A stretch of DNA of 64,000 nt, taken from Erinaceus europaeus (taxonomy: Eukaryota > Chordata > Mammalia > Eulipotyphla > Erinaceidae). The translations under genes were made by a program, and so were the position numbers. The stretch spans positions 112,860,447 to 112,924,446 of the forward strand of contig NC_080164.1 in the NCBI RefSeq assembly GCF_950295315.1. The letters are read 5' to 3'. How positions within the stretch are numbered: the stretch's first letter is position 1; each line of letters opens with the position of its first letter. The notes beneath the pieces are model-generated. The model saw nothing but the letters and a program-made list of their open reading frames with translations. It was not told the DNA's origin and made no database searches. Positions 20,400 to 32,524 of the stretch are shown here, in pieces.

Positions 20400-20660
20400 A
20401 TTTCTTTTGAGTCATCCCATAGGTCTCTGTTGTGGTCTTCAGTATCTCTTAATCTCTTTTTGAGATTTTTTTTTTACTTCTTTTTTAGTTGTCTCTAATT
20501 CACCCTCAATCTTGCTAATTCTGTCTTCAGCCTCATCAATTCTATTCTCTCTCCCCTCTACTGTTTTCTGGATTTCATCTATTTTGTTCCCCTGTTCTGA
20601 TACTGTTTTAGCTTGTTCAGCTAGTTGTGGTGTTAGCTCAGCTATTTCAGCTTTCAGCTC
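20400..20660 (-). pseudogene. L1 ORF1 coiled-coil fragment
   Basis: The minus strand encodes heptad-rich sequence (AELTPQLAEQAKTV, GNKIDEIQKTVEGRENRIDE, EDRISKIEGELE), typical of the coiled coil that trimerises the L1 ORF1 RNA-binding protein. It is joined in frame to the end of the foreign insert through a poly-Arg stretch made by the (CTT)n run. It has no complete domain structure. Confidence 0.75.
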
Positions 20661-21178
20661 TCTTCTTCTTCTTCTTCTTCTAGTGTTTGCCCTTCTTCCA
20701 TAGCCAGTCAACAGCATCAGGTTGAGCCTGATGTAAAGTTTCGAGACCTCCTTTGAATCTGGAGAGGTGGCAGTCGTTGACTATGTGGGTCATAGTCTGT
20801 CTATAGCCGCAGGGGCAGTTTGAGTCATCTCTGGCTCCCCAGCGATGGAACATAGCGGCACACCGGCCATGGCCTGTTCGATAGCGATTGAGGAGGGCCC
20901 AATCATAACATGCTAGGTCAAAGCCGGGTTGACGCTTGCAGGGGTCTGTGATGAGGTGTTTGTTCTTTACCTCAGCTGACTGCCAACTCTGTTTCCAAGA
21001 GTCTGGAACAGAGAAGTTCAGTGTAGGCGTAGGGGACCAGATTGGGTGACAAGACGTCAAGCGTTGGACAGGGTGGGCGAAGATATCCGTGTATATTGGC
21101 AGGTCCGGTCCAGCGTAGACGTGGGAAATGAACTTAGATGATGCCGCATCCCGACGAATATCTGGCAGGGCGATGTTG
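20661..21178 (-). mobile_element. Foreign non-LTR retrotransposon ORF2 C-terminus
   Basis: The minus strand encodes an open stretch of about 170 residues ending in a stop and then an (AAG)n run. It contains LLNRYRTGHGRC, HRWGARDDSNCPCG and TMTHIVNDC. This is a C-x-C, H, C zinc-finger-like motif at the C-terminus, seen after the reverse transcriptase of many invertebrate non-LTR retrotransposons. It does not resemble the L1 C-terminus in this window. Its edges interrupt L1 ORF1: compare the intact L1 at about 59795-59835. A 3' end made of trinucleotide repeats instead of poly-A is typical of RTE-like elements, but the clade is not settled. I see no target-site duplication. GC content and codon use are higher than in the surrounding L1. 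Confidence 0.7.
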
Positions 21179-21391
21179 CTAATAATTAGTGTTTTCTTCC
21201 AGAGTCTCCTTGGTTATTTCTGCATCTCTGATGACAATTCTTTCAAACACTTTACTCACTCCTGTGATGATTTCCTTACCTAGTGTTTGGCTGTTGACCT
21301 CATTATTTTTTGTTTCTACCTTTGGGGGGCTTTTAGCTGGACTCTTGTCCTGGTTCATTTCTCCAATATTTCTTCTTGTTGGTTTAACCAT
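21179..21391 (-). pseudogene. L1 ORF1 N-terminus
   Basis: The ATG at 21389-21391 opens MVKPTRRNIGEMNQDKSPAK, the same start as in the L1 at 54511-60774 (ATG at 60031-60033). About 70 residues are kept before the foreign insert. Confidence 0.8.
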
Positions 21392-22154
21392 TTTAAATAG
21401 GATGTTATGAGGTCCCTCTCTCACTACTTTTCAAATTACTGATCACTCTTGCCTGGATTGACTTGTGTCTAAATAAGGTAATTAAAGGGTTCACAGTGGT
21501 GGAAATTGACGTTTGTTTCAATAGTATTTTAATCCCTGAGTTGGAGCTCAGTGGCTTAAAAGCCTCTTTTGTTCTTTTTCTTCCCTGTAGGCTATGGGAG
21601 CCTGAGGGCTTTTAAACTATAAGTAGACTTCTTAGCTTAATCATTGACTCCTGACCAAGAGATGAAGCAGGGTGTGGCAGAGATAATCCAGTGGTCATGA
21701 AAAGAGACTTTCACAGCCCCACTGCTAGGCCGCTGAGGTATAGAACTTCTGAGCTTCCTGGTTAGTTCTCTGTCCCCTGGTGTCAGCACAGGACCTCCCT
21801 GCCACTGTTCCAGCTCCTGAGGGCAGTAGCAATGGGGACTCACAGTTGCATTTGGTGAGTCTCAGAAGAGTCCTCTCCTCCCTTCAGTTTTCCCCTTGTT
21901 GGTGAAACAGACTGGAGGTGGTGTCTTAACTGGTAAACTGCCGGAATGTTACCAGCCACTTAATCTCTCCCTAGGCTCCTCGCTGTCCACGAGCCACACG
22001 TGTTTGAACTCACAGGTGATTTGGTGGGTTCCTGAAGTCATTCGAGCCCCATCCTGTTGCAGTCCCAGGTGGTCTTCTTTGATATTCCTGGTTGACACGG
22101 AGGAGGAGAGAGAGAAACACAGCTGCTTCTGCTCTGTACCTAGGCCTCCCCTTA

Positions 22155-23157
22155 TTGAACTTTTGCATGCCTTGCTTTGCTAAGGGTAGCTGTGGAGTGG
22201 TTGAGGGAAATGTAATAGGAAGTAGGTGAAGAGGGTAGCTAAGCCTAAGTAGACACCATTTCATTATGAACTTTATACTGACTCACAGCAGACTATTGTG
22301 TACTTTGCTTTCAGGTATATATTTTGCCCTAATTTATGGATACATGTGAACATATGCTCTATCTAATGGGACATAGTCTATATCTAGGTTTTGGGTATTT
22401 GTTAGGAAGTGAACCACCTGGCATGGAATTAGAGAGTCCTATGATAGGAAAGGTAATGAGGGTGAAAGTTACGATTACAAGCTGGATGTCTCTGGACACA
22501 GTCTGAAGTGAAGCATGCTGAGGTGGTACTCGTTACATAGATTAGGTTGAGATCGGATGATTCAATATCATTTGGTATGAATTGAGAGATGCATGCAGGA
22601 AAGTGAGCCCCACCCTAAGGTGCCAGAACTGGGGGATATATAGGCTCTATAGAGGAAGCAGCAAGTTCCTGCTGTCTTAGGGTTTAAAAAGGCAATAGAT
22701 AGTTATTGCTATGATCACATTATTTGGCAATTGCATTAACTTTGAAATATCCCTTTGTTAGGATTTTCTGTATTCTACACAACATCACCATAATTTATGT
22801 CCTTTGACATTATTTGTATATAGCTGTGCACTGGTTGCTTCTGTTCTCCCTCATCTCGGCTTCTGAGAGAGTTAACACATCAAAGAAGACTTAGAAGACT
22901 TAGTCTAATACTAAGACTTAGTATTTAGAAGACTTAGTCTTTGCTTTAATAAGATTGAGACATTCAATCATTTTTCCCTCTCAAATTAATTAAATAGTGA
23001 TTTATATAACTACAAATTAATGTGAGTGTACAGAAACACCATTCCCACCACCAAAACACTTATGTCCCATCCCATCCCCACTAACCCACCCACCCCCACC
23101 CTGTGAAGCCGAACATCCACCCTCACCCTCAACCCAGGGGTTTTACTTTGACATACA
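22155..23157 (-). mobile_element. L1 3' untranslated region, part of inverted copy
   Basis: This is minus-strand L1 3' untranslated sequence (reversed blocks caggtatatattttgcccta, cctgctgtcttagggtt and cattcccaccaccaaa). It abuts at 23158 an oppositely oriented ORF2 end from the same L1 type, which suggests a twin-primed insertion. Confidence 0.7.
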
Positions 23158-23685
23158 TCAAAACCACAGCAGCAACAACTGCTGGAGAAGCAGCAGGAAC
23201 ACTTCTGCACTGCTGGTGAAAATGTAAATTGGTCCAACCTCTGTGGAGAGCAGTCTGGAGAACTCTCACAAGGCTAAACATGGTCATTCCATATGACTCA
23301 GTAAATCCTCTTCTAGGGATATACCCCAAGGACTCTATAGCACCCAACAAAAAAAGGATGTGTATACCTAGTTTCATAGCAGCACAATTCATAATAGCTA
23401 AAACCTGGAAGCAACACAGGTGCCCAACAACAGATGAGTGGCTGAGAGAGCTGTGGTATGTATACACAATGGAATACTATGCAGCTATTAAGAACAATGA
23501 ACCCACCTTCTCTGACCCATCTTGGATGCAGCTAGAAGGAATTATGTTAAGTGAGCTAAGTCAGAAAGATAAAGATGAGTATGGGATGATCCCACTCATC
23601 AACAGAAGTTGAGAAAGAAGAACAGAAAGGGAAACTAAAAACAGGATTTGACTAATTTTGGAGTGGGCACCAAAGAAGAAAGCTT
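23158..23685 (+). mobile_element. L1 ORF2 C-terminus, inverted part
   Basis: The plus strand encodes the last 127 ORF2 residues ([38 protein letters not shown], ending LINRS and stop at 23612). It continues to ggcaccaaag, where a SINE starts. Together with 22155-23157 it forms a 5'-inverted L1. Confidence 0.85.
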
Positions 23686-23825
23686 TTTGAGTGGTGAAGC
23701 AGGGCTGCAAGTATCTCTCTCTCTCTCTATCTATCTATCTCTTTATCCCTCCCCCACCCCTCCTTTCCCTCTCAGTGTCTGGTTGTCTCAATCCCACAAA
23801 TAAATAAAAATAATCTAAAATTCTT
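23686..23825 (+). repeat. Truncated SINE of second type
   Basis: It lacks the tRNA-like head and starts at gagtggtgaagcagggctgc. A CT and CTAT microsatellite and an AAAT-rich tail follow. Confidence 0.7.
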
Positions 23826-24299
23826 TAAATTAGAAAATATAATAATGATAAAATTTTAAAATCTGATCAAAGTAACCCTTATCTTTTACTCGGCTCCCTC
23901 ATGGATTGTCTGTTCTTCAGTTTGTCATCCCCCAGAACATAACTCCCCTCTCAGCAGTGATAAGATCTTTTATGATCTACCTTCTTAGGGGCTTGCACAC
24001 ACTCACCCACATTGTAAATAACCAAGCAGTGTTGAATCTGAATGGTAGAGAAACAAAATAATCAGTCTGAGGAGACAACAGTTACAAAGATCTGTGTCCA
24101 GAGAAGCAGGCTTATGTTTCTGTATGTCTTACCATTTATTAAAGGGAAGAAAACTGGTGGAATTATGTTGGCACCAAGCCCTAGTAATATCTGGTGGCAA
24201 AATAAATAAATATCTTTTAAAATTTAAGTTGATTCATCCTTTTTTAAAAAGTACTCCAAATTGTCTCTAGTATGTGTCCAGCTCCATCTCCTTGCTGTG
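23826..24299. other. Unassigned unique sequence
   Basis: No gene or repeat recognised in about 470 bases. Confidence 0.35.
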
Positions 24300-25250
24300 T
24301 CCTTTTTTTTTTTTAACTTTTATTAGTCATTTCACATTGATTTACAAAATTGTAACATAACAAGGGTATAATTCCATACCTTTCCCACCACAAGAGTTTT
24401 GTGTCTCTATTCCCTTCTTTGGAAACTTCAGTAATTATTCCACGGTCACAGGTATGGGTTGTCTATTACATCTATATATATATTCATGGTGTGTGCTCAA
24501 GCTGGGTACAGTCCAGCCCCTCCTGACCATTTTTACATTGGTTTGTTTGCATTTGAATTGTGAAGCTGAACAATTTACCTATATATCTTGAGTGATAAGC
24601 CCTTATTAGATGTGTGATGTCCAATACCTTCTCCTAGTCAGTAGGCTACTTTTAATTCTGTTGCTAATTTGTTTATCTTCATGGACAATTTTTGCACCTT
24701 ACATATCCTCTGTTGTTTATTGTTGCTCTTTCCTATACCCTAAGGTCCAAGTTCACAAAGACATAGTTAATGTGGATATCATGTAATCCATAACTTTTGT
24801 TGTCTCCTCTGTGGTTTATAATTGCAAGTTTTACATCCAAGCATTGGAACTTTTTGAAATTATTTTCTCTATGGATCTACAGGATAATACACTTTCCTAC
24901 TTGCACATGTCTGACTTCTCCTACAACACTTGTTGAAAGAACTTTTCTTTGTTTTATGTTTTCTTTGTCTTCTGGCTTAGATTCAGTATCACTATTCGTG
25001 TGGGTTTCCTTCCAGACTCTCAGTTCAGTTCCAGCCATCCATGTGGCTGTCTATCCAATAGCATATTGCTTCAATCCTTGTTGCTTTGGGATGTAGTTTG
25101 CAGTTGGGTGATTTGACACCTTACTTTTGTTCATTTTCCTCAGAATGGCTTTTGGTATTTGGGGTCTACCATGGTTTATATAAATCTAGTGGGTTTAGTT
25201 TCATTTCTTAAAAATATATATCACTGAAATATTCAAAATAATTTTTAAAT
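24300..25250 (-). mobile_element. Old L1 fragment
   Basis: After a T run, antisense L1 landmarks appear in diverged form (reversed acaacacttgttgaaagaac and a reversed gatgtccaataccttctcc region). It is much older than the other L1s here. Confidence 0.55.
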
Positions 25251-25379
25251 TTGTATACATTGCTGTATTGATATATTTATATCAATATAGAGAGACATCT
25301 TATAACATTAGTTATTTTATTATCTTTATTTATTTATTGGCTAGAGAGAGCCAGAAAAATCACTTTAATTTTTATCATG
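25251..25379. other. AT-rich sequence
   Basis: Only AT-rich sequence is seen. Confidence 0.3.
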
Positions 25380-25605
25380 TACGGGGTGTCTGTTAAAATT
25401 ACTTTTTATATTTCAGTTATTAGTGGAACAAGATGACAGAATTTAAGAGGGAAGGGAGAGAAAGAGAGAGAAACAGAAACCTACAGCTCTACTTCACCAC
25501 TCACGAAGCTTTCCTCCTGCAGGTGCAGAACAGGGACTTGAAACTGAGTCTTTGCACACTCCAGTGTGTGCACTTAACCAGGTGCAGCAGCACCTGGCCC
25601 CTGTG
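25380..25605 (-). repeat. Antisense SINE of second type
   Basis: gagagaaagagagagaaaca is followed by reversed body and head (ctacttcaccactcacgaag, then tgtgcacttaaccaggtgc). Confidence 0.75.
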
Positions 25606-25616
25606 GTGACTTTTTC

Positions 25617-25659
<43 letters not shown>

Positions 25660-25770
25660 CCACAGCACTGATGCATCCTCTAGCGCTATGGGGTGGTGCT
25701 CTCACCTGGGCTGTCTGGTGGGGTGAAGCCTCACCTTGTACTTGGCCAAGCCCGTACACTATCTAGGTGA
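25606..25770 (-). repeat. (GA)n and degenerate antisense SINE
   Basis: A (GA)n run at 25619-25655 leads into a weak SINE-like reversed sequence. Confidence 0.4.
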
Positions 25771-26812
25771 GCTCTGCTGCTGCTCAGGGGAGGGACATGC
25801 ACTGTACATCATGATCAGGAGCAATTAGCTCCATGATGGGGATCAGTTCACAGTATCAGCAGAATACTAAGCACTATGTTGTACACCTGAAGTGATGCAA
25901 TGACCCTTGCTAGTTATAGCAACACAGAAATATTGGGTGGTAGAATAGTATTCCTGAATGAATGACTATTTCTCTTCAAAGTAACCATTAAATTCTTCTC
26001 TGCTTATGTCAAATAAGCTGATTTGATTTCTGGAAAAATAAAGCAAAATCTTTCCAGTTCTGACAATCATAGAATGCTGTGATTGCATAAACTCTGCAGA
26101 TTAAAACAGCTTTAAAGGGCAATAGTAAAACAAGCAGAAATACCTCAAGAACAACAATAACTACTGTTACCCACTTCTCCCTCCCCCCAAAAAATTAACA
26201 AACCAAAGCAATATCTCAAAACAGAAACCTAGACGGTAGATACTGGAGTAAAATGTGTCCTAACCAGGACACAGGTCCTGAGACAGAGGAATTCTGGGTG
26301 TGATTCCTCCCCACCACCAGCTGCCTTCTCAGAGCCAGGACCAACTGCCACTCATCCACGGGGGGAGGAGGGATTTCAGGTAGAAATGGCAGTTTGGCTG
26401 CAGGGAAAGAAGTTGACTCTGAGCCCAGCAGACTGAGTGGCTCTCCAGGTAGGATCACTGAGGAGTTGAGGGCATAAATGAGAGAAAGGGAAAAGGACCA
26501 ACTCAGCATTTACAAGGTGAGCAGGGAAAGAGGACAAGATGGGGGGCAGGTGGAGAGGATGGGTGCCAGTGCTCTGAGAGGAGGTCCCCAGGCCTTCTCA
26601 GACTTGGGGCCTGTTTCTGCACAGGCCTTGCAGCAGCAGAAGGACTCTTCCTGCAGGAAAAGGAACAGTAAGGGCTAGAAGAGCCCTCATCACACAGCTG
26701 GTGTCCCCCAGGACATTAGCCTGTCCCTAGCACAGCACCTGTGGCTGTAGACTGGGGTGCAAAGGCTGTGTAAACCTTTCTGCACCTTAAGCACAGAGAA
26801 GGGCCCCAAATA
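25771..26812. other. Unique sequence, possible non-coding or exon-free DNA
   Basis: About 1 kb without recognisable repeats. 26216-26700 is GC-richer and has short open frames on both strands with no familiar protein motif. I do not call a gene. Confidence 0.35.
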
Positions 26813-27592
26813 ACCATAGCATGCTGAGGTGGTACTCGTTGCATTGACTGGGGTAGGATCGGCGGATGCAGTGTTTTTTAGTATGAATTGAGAGAAGCAT
26901 GCAGGAAAGTGCACCCCAGCCTAAGGTTCCAGGACTGGGGGAAATATAAGCTCTGTAGAGGAACCAGGAGGTCCCTGCTGTCTCAGGGTTGAAGAAGGCA
27001 GTAGATAGTTATTATTACCATCACATTATTTGGTAATTGGGTTAACTTTGGAAAATCCTGTTGTTAGGATTTGCTGTATCACATTCAACGTCACCATATT
27101 TTTTGTCCTTTGAAATTATTTGTATGTAGCTGTGCCACCAGTTGCTTTTGTTCTCCCTGATCAAGGCTTTTGAAAGAGTCAACATATCAAAGACTCAGCC
27201 TATGTATTAAAAAGACTCAGTCTGGGAGTTGGGCCGTAGTGCAGTGGGTTAAGCACAGGTGGCACAAAGTGCAAAGACTGGCGTAAGGATCCCAGTTAGA
27301 GCCCCTGGCTCCCCACCTGCAGGAGAGTCGCTTCACATGCTGTGAAGCAGGTCTGCAAGTGTCTGTCTTTCTCTCCCCTTCTCTGTCTTCCCCTCCTCTC
27401 TCCATTTCTCTCTGTCCTATCCAACAACAACCACATCAATAACGACAACAACAATAAAAAGACAAGGGTAACAAAAGGGAAAATAAATAAAGTTTTTAAA
27501 AAAGAATTATTAATAAAAAAGGACTCAGTCTGTGCTTTAAAAAGTTTGAGGCATACAATTAATTTTCCCCTATCATATTAATTAAATTGTGA
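26813..27592 (-). mobile_element. L1 3' untranslated region left of copy B
   Basis: Minus-strand L1 3' sequence continuous with the ORF2 end at 27593-29104, interrupted by a SINE at 27223-27500. Copy A lacks this part because its edge lies at 4246. Confidence 0.75.
27223..27500 (+). repeat. ERI-type SINE
   Basis: A complete-looking head (gggttaagcacaggtggcac), a B-box region, a tgtgaagcaggtctgcaagt body, a CT-rich stretch, CAA linkers and an AAAT tail. It is flanked by repeated 'ctcagtctg'-type L1 sequence on both sides (27211-27222 and about 27522-27533). Confidence 0.85.
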
Positions 27593-29104
27593 TTTATATG
27601 ACTACAAATTAGTAGGAGTGTACATAAGCACTGTTCCCACCACCAAATGACTGTATCCCATCTCACCCACCCATCACCCCTGGATGCCACCATGGGAAGC
27701 TGAACATCTACCCTCATCCTCACCCTCACCCCAGGGTTTTTACTTTGGTGCCCTACTCCAGACTTAGTAAAATCCTGCTTTTAGTTTCCCTTTCTGTTCT
27801 TCTTTCTCAACTTCTGTTGATGAGTGGGAATATCCCATACTCACCTTTATCTTTCTGACATAGCTCACTTAACATAATTCCTTCTAGCTCTATCCAAGGT
27901 GGGTGAGAGAAGGTGGGTTCATTGTTCTTAACAGCTGCGTAGTATTCCATTGTGTATATGTACCACAGCTTTCTCAGCCACTCATCTGTTGTTGGGCTCC
28001 TGGGTTGCTTCCAGGTTTTAGCTATTATGAATTGTGCTGCTATGAACATAGGTGTACACATCTCTCTTTTGTTGGGTGTTATGGAATCCTTGGGGTATAT
28101 CCCTAGGAGAGGAATTACTGAGTCATATGGAAGGTCCATGTCTAGCCATGTGAGAGTTGTCCAGATTGCTGTACAGAGAGGCTGGACCAATTTACATTCC
28201 CACCAGCAGTGCAGAAGGGTTCCTCTGTCCCCACAGCCTCTCCAGCATTTGTTGCTGCTGTCCTTTTTGATGTGTGCCATTCTCACAGAAGTGAGGTGCT
28301 ATCTCCATGTTGTCTTTATTTGCATTTCTCTGACAATCAGCAACCTGGAGCAATTTTTCATGTGCTTGTGAGCCTTTTGGATCTCTTCTGTAGTGAATGT
28401 TGTGTTCATATCCTCTACCCATTTTTGGATGGGGTCATTTGCTTTTTGGTTTCTAAGTTTGCTGAGCTCTCTGTAGATTTTGGTGATTAATCTCTTCTTT
28501 GATGTATGGCATGTGAAGACCTTCTCCCATTCTGTAAGGGTTCTCCTTGTTTGTGTGATAGTTTCTTTGGCTGTGCAAAAGATTTTCACTTGGATATATT
28601 CCCATTGATTTGTTTCTGATTTAGTCTTCTTTGCAGTTGGGTTTGTATCTTCAAAGATGTCCTTGAGGTTTAGGTGGGAAAGTGTTCTACCAATGTTTTC
28701 CTCTAAGTACTTGATAGTTTCTGGTCTAACATGCATGTCCTTAATCCATTTGGAGTTGATTTTTGTTTCTGGTGAGATAAGGTGGTTCAGTTTCATTTTT
28801 CTGCATGTCACAACCCAGTTTTCCCAGAAGCATTTATTGAAGAGAGCCTCCTTCTTACATATAAATACTTTGGGGCCACTTATCAAAGATTAGATGTCCA
28901 TAGGTGTGGAGATTTATTTCTGGGTTTTCAGTTCTGTTCCACTTGTCTGTGTGCCTATTTCTGTTCCAGTACCAGGCTGTTTTGATGATGAAGGCCTTAT
29001 AATATAGTTTGAGATATGGGAGTGTGATGCCTCCATTTCTGTTTTCTGTTTCTTTTCCTCAAGATTGCTTTGGCAATATTGACCAAAAATGGACCAAAAA
29101 AGTG
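27593..29104 (-). mobile_element. L1 ORF2 3' part (copy B)
   Basis: The minus frames 28886-28299 and 28286-27807 together cover about 350 ORF2 C-terminal residues. They include [37 protein letters not shown], the Cys-rich [19 protein letters not shown] and the terminal LINRS. It is better preserved than copy A. Confidence 0.9.
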
Positions 29105-29423
29105 CTGTGGTGTGTTTCCTTCTCTCTCTCTCTCTCTCTCCCTCTCTCCCTCTCTCCCTCTCTCTCTCTCTACATACAAATAAATATTGTCATCTTTTCA
29201 TTGTTATTGATATTATTGATGTTGTCGTAGTTAGGACAGAGAGAAATAGAGGATGGGAGGACAGAAAGGGGAAGAGAAAGATAGACACCTGCAGACATGC
29301 TTCATCGCCTTTGAAGTAATTCCTTTGCAGGGGGGGAGCCGGGGTTCGAATCGGGATCCTTATGCTGGTCCTTGCACTTTGCACCACGTGGCTTACCCTG
29401 CTGCATGACAGCCCAACTCCCCT
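29105..29423 (-). repeat. ERI-type SINE, antisense (copy B)
   Basis: Counterpart of 5741-6056. The simple tract here is (CT)n/(CCCT)n instead of the (TA)n(TG)n of copy A. Confidence 0.8.
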
Positions 29424-30447
29424 GCATTTTCTCTTTGATCTATGTAAAACACTGATGCTGCTATCCTAAAATGAGTAGAAAGCAAGGTTAGTTAGTAATA
29501 ATAAGGGAGGCTTCTGTACTGTATTCTGTAGTGGTTAAGCGATCTTGCTAACCCACAGAGGTTAAAACAGACAGGTTCATCACGGCCATTCATCTGCTAA
29601 GTAGCCAGCTGAACAAAACAGAAAACTTACTTGATCAGATGTGTGCATGCCCAAGTTCATCACAATGCTCGGTGCCAGATATGGAAAACCATCCGGATGT
29701 CCAAGCACAGATGAGTGGGTAAGGGAATTGAGCAGATAGGCAGAATGGATGCTACTCAACTGTAAGAAACCATGGCATCTGCTCTCTTGTGATGGCATTG
29801 GAGGGGGTCATGATCAGTGAATAAGTTAGAGGGAGAAGAGCACATAGCTGATGAGCTGGCTCAGAGGTGGGTCTAAGCTGAAAAACAGCAGAAGGGTGGA
29901 TGCTCAGTCAGCTGTGGGCTGTCTCAGTAGATCCCTGGATTCCCAAGGGCAGAGGGTGGTTTATACTTTTGTGTAACAGAGGGGACCAACATAACAGAGA
30001 GTCTCTTTCTGGATCCTGCCCAGATTCTAGCTATGGGAGGCATCAGTTTCCTCATTGCTGCAGAAAAAAACAAAATGAGAGTAAGACAGAGGGCAGAGAG
30101 CACTGTTGCAGCACTCACTTCCCTTCCATCCAGGTCTTCCTTGAGGGTCAGATTAGTTTCTAGGAGAAATTTGTTTTTAGATGCTAGAAGTGGAATTTTT
30201 GGTCCATTTGTTCTGGTGTCACTATACATTTCTGATTCATCTCTGAGAGAACACGCCATCATTTTAATACACGAGTGCCAGCCAAAGTGGACTTTTATTT
30301 AGTATTGAGCAGAAGGAAAGTGAGGTCATATGAGTGGTGGTGGTTATATGAAAACTGCACCCTTCCAATATTGCTCTCAACTCCATTACATCACATTTCT
30401 CTGGGGAGACGGCATAATGGTTTTGCAAAAGGCATTTATCCCAGGGA
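29424..30447. other. Duplicated unique sequence (copy B)
   Basis: Counterpart of 6057-7071, including the old L1-like stretch at about 29640-29960. No gene is seen. Confidence 0.45.
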
Positions 30448-30730
30448 GTTGGGCAGTAGTGCAGCAGGTTAAGCACAGGTGGCACAAAGCACAAGGACAC
30501 AGGTAAGGATCCCAGTTTGAGCCTCCAGTTCCCCACCTATAGGGAAATCGCTTCACAAGCGGTGAAGCAGGTCTCTATTTTTCTCTACTCCTCGATGTCT
30601 TCCCCTCCTGTATCCATTTCTCTCTATCCTATGCAGCGAGGACAACAATAACAACAATAATAATAACTACAACAATAAAACAACAAGGGCAACAAAAGGG
30701 AATAAATAAATAAATAATATTAAAAAAACA
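30448..30730 (+). repeat. ERI-type SINE (copy B)
   Basis: Counterpart of 7072-7365; followed by the SINE fragment at 30740-30845. Confidence 0.85.
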
Positions 30731-30845
30731 AAAGTTATTCATCCCAGACCCTCTGGGGTCCCAGGTTCAATCTACCGTTCCACCAGCTCTGGTCTGTCTC
30801 TCTCTCTGCATCATTCTTTTCACAGATCTATTTTCTCATTAAAAT

Positions 30846-31589
30846 CAATATTAACAGAACAGATTTATTTCCTTTCTTCTTCAAAAGTATATTTTCTTTG
30901 TTGGAGTTTAATGAGAGAGTGAGGTCCAGGTTATTTTTTAGTGCAGAGTGTGTCTCTGACCCTCTCTGCAGCCTCTCCCAGCCGTCTTCTCTGTGTAGAG
31001 GACTATCTCCTGACATGAACAGGGCTGTGAGTAAGCCCCTGAGCAGGGTTCTTTCCTATTCCCTGTAGCCTCTGACCAGGAACCACAGGGTCATCTACAA
31101 TCCCCCTGCTGAGTCACAATGTCTTGGTTTGTTGCTTTTGTAGGAATCAGGCGATAGAATTCATATGTGTGCTTTTGTGTGTGGCAGGGCCACTCTCAAA
31201 TCAGGGGGAGAAGTTGGGTGGGAGAGAGAAATGAAGGCACAGATACTTTCACTTGGGGTTGCCTGACATTGATGGCTGCCTGCTCTGGATTACCATTCTA
31301 TGAAAATGCGGTAATGGTAGGCTGGGAGCACACAGTACAATGGGCCAAGTTCTGTGAGCCCATCCAGTGACACTGGAGTAGACTGGGTGGAGCCCTGTGG
31401 TGGTGTCTGAGGACATATTGTGTCAGAAAGCCATTTGGTTCCTTGTAGGGAGACTGTTGCTAAGCTCAACAGGGAAGGACAGGGCTTTGGCAGTTGACCA
31501 CAAAGCCAAACTTTGAACTCAACTAGACGTTTGAGGGGAACATGTGGGAGAAGACAGTGTCTTCTGTCTGGGGTTAGGGACTTGTTCTG
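30846..31589. other. Duplicated unique sequence (copy B)
   Basis: Counterpart of 7501-8199; no gene seen. Confidence 0.4.
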
Positions 31590-32520
31590 TTAAATTTTGC
31601 ACCTGGGCAGCATGTCAAACAAAGGTGCTGTCTGGTGGGGGTTGGTGCAGTGGCTTTGGGAGGCTGTTTCCCTGTCTTCTGGGATTTCCACCTGGGGACT
31701 GGGGGTTGGGGGAGGTTGAGTGCCTAGGTGCAGTCAAGGAGGGAAAGCAGCTCTGGTGGGCTGAGTGTTGGTTCAGGGGTTGAGCCTTCATCCTGGGAAG
31801 TTTGCTGCACATTTGAGTGATCCTGGGAATCTGAACCCTCCTTGGGCACGTCAACCATCCTTGGAATCTTAGCTGTCCTGGGAGTCTGAGCCTTACTAGG
31901 GTTTGAGGCTAGGGTTCTAGGGTGCTGAACATTTGTGGACATTTTGTGTAGACATGAGCTGCCTATGGGATCAGGGGTTCTGGTGTTCACAGGAGGTCTG
32001 GTCAAGGTGTTGTTAGTCCTCCAGGTTCTGCTGGAAGGTGACCATCTGGCAGCTGGAGAGCTCAGACTCTACTCAGGCTCCATCTCCAGCTCTGACCCAA
32101 GGCTTCCTCACCCAGCCCCAGCTGGGAAGGTTCAGTCTAGGTTCTCCTCAAGGGACCCCTCAGAGGAGAAGATGACCTGGGGGACCCCTGCCTCTTTGTC
32201 TGCACTCTGCAGGTCTCACCCTGATGGCTATCTCTTTCTCCCCTGACCAGCTCCTCCTCCACAAGGATGGAGTAGGCCTCCTCTGCCACTTGCAGGAGCC
32301 TCAGGATGTTGGGGTGCTGGAAGGTGCCCAGCATCTGTAGCTCCTGGAGGAAGTGCTGGAGTTAGGGCTGGGTCAGAAGGTTCTGATCTGCAAACCTGAT
32401 CATCACTGGGACCCCAGCCAGCCTATGGTGACCTCCACGCATGCCAGTTTCTAGTGCTTATAAGTCACCTAGTTGTCCAAGAGGGACAGGTGAACTACTG
32501 ACCCCACTGAAGCTGTCATG
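31590..32520 (-). pseudogene. Short kinase-like paralog remnant (copy B)
   Basis: The tail frame 32005-31724 (TPDPIGSSCLHKMSTNVQHP and on to PPELLSLLDCT) is the same as in copy A. The kinase piece 32334-32137 (LGTFQHPNILRLLQVAEEAY) is preceded by an in-frame stop near 32363, where copy A reads Gln. The catalytic lobe is absent. Confidence 0.6.
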
Positions 32521-32524
32521 GTGC

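Larger units (their letters stand above)
18426..22140 (-). mobile_element. L1 with deleted ORF2, 5' end retained
   Basis: From right to left on the minus strand: a 5' region (22140-21392) starting at a CT-rich 5' end; the ORF1 N-terminus (21391-21179); a foreign insert (21178-20661); the ORF1 coiled coil (20660-20400); then a jump into ORF2 reverse transcriptase and on to the short-type 3' end at 18426. In ORF2 the motif is LFADDM (near 20350). The jump at about 20400 removes the rest of ORF1, the endonuclease and the first half of the reverse transcriptase. Frameshifts are frequent. Confidence 0.75.

Noticed and set aside
20439..20717. Apparent fusion protein of the foreign element end with the L1 ORF1 coiled coil
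   Set aside because: The natural stop of the foreign frame lies in another frame, and the join is through a (CTT)n run. It is an accidental open frame without a start of its own.
26216..26700. Overlapping open frames on both strands in GC-richer unique DNA
   Set aside because: No recognised protein similarity and no splice context strong enough to call exons.
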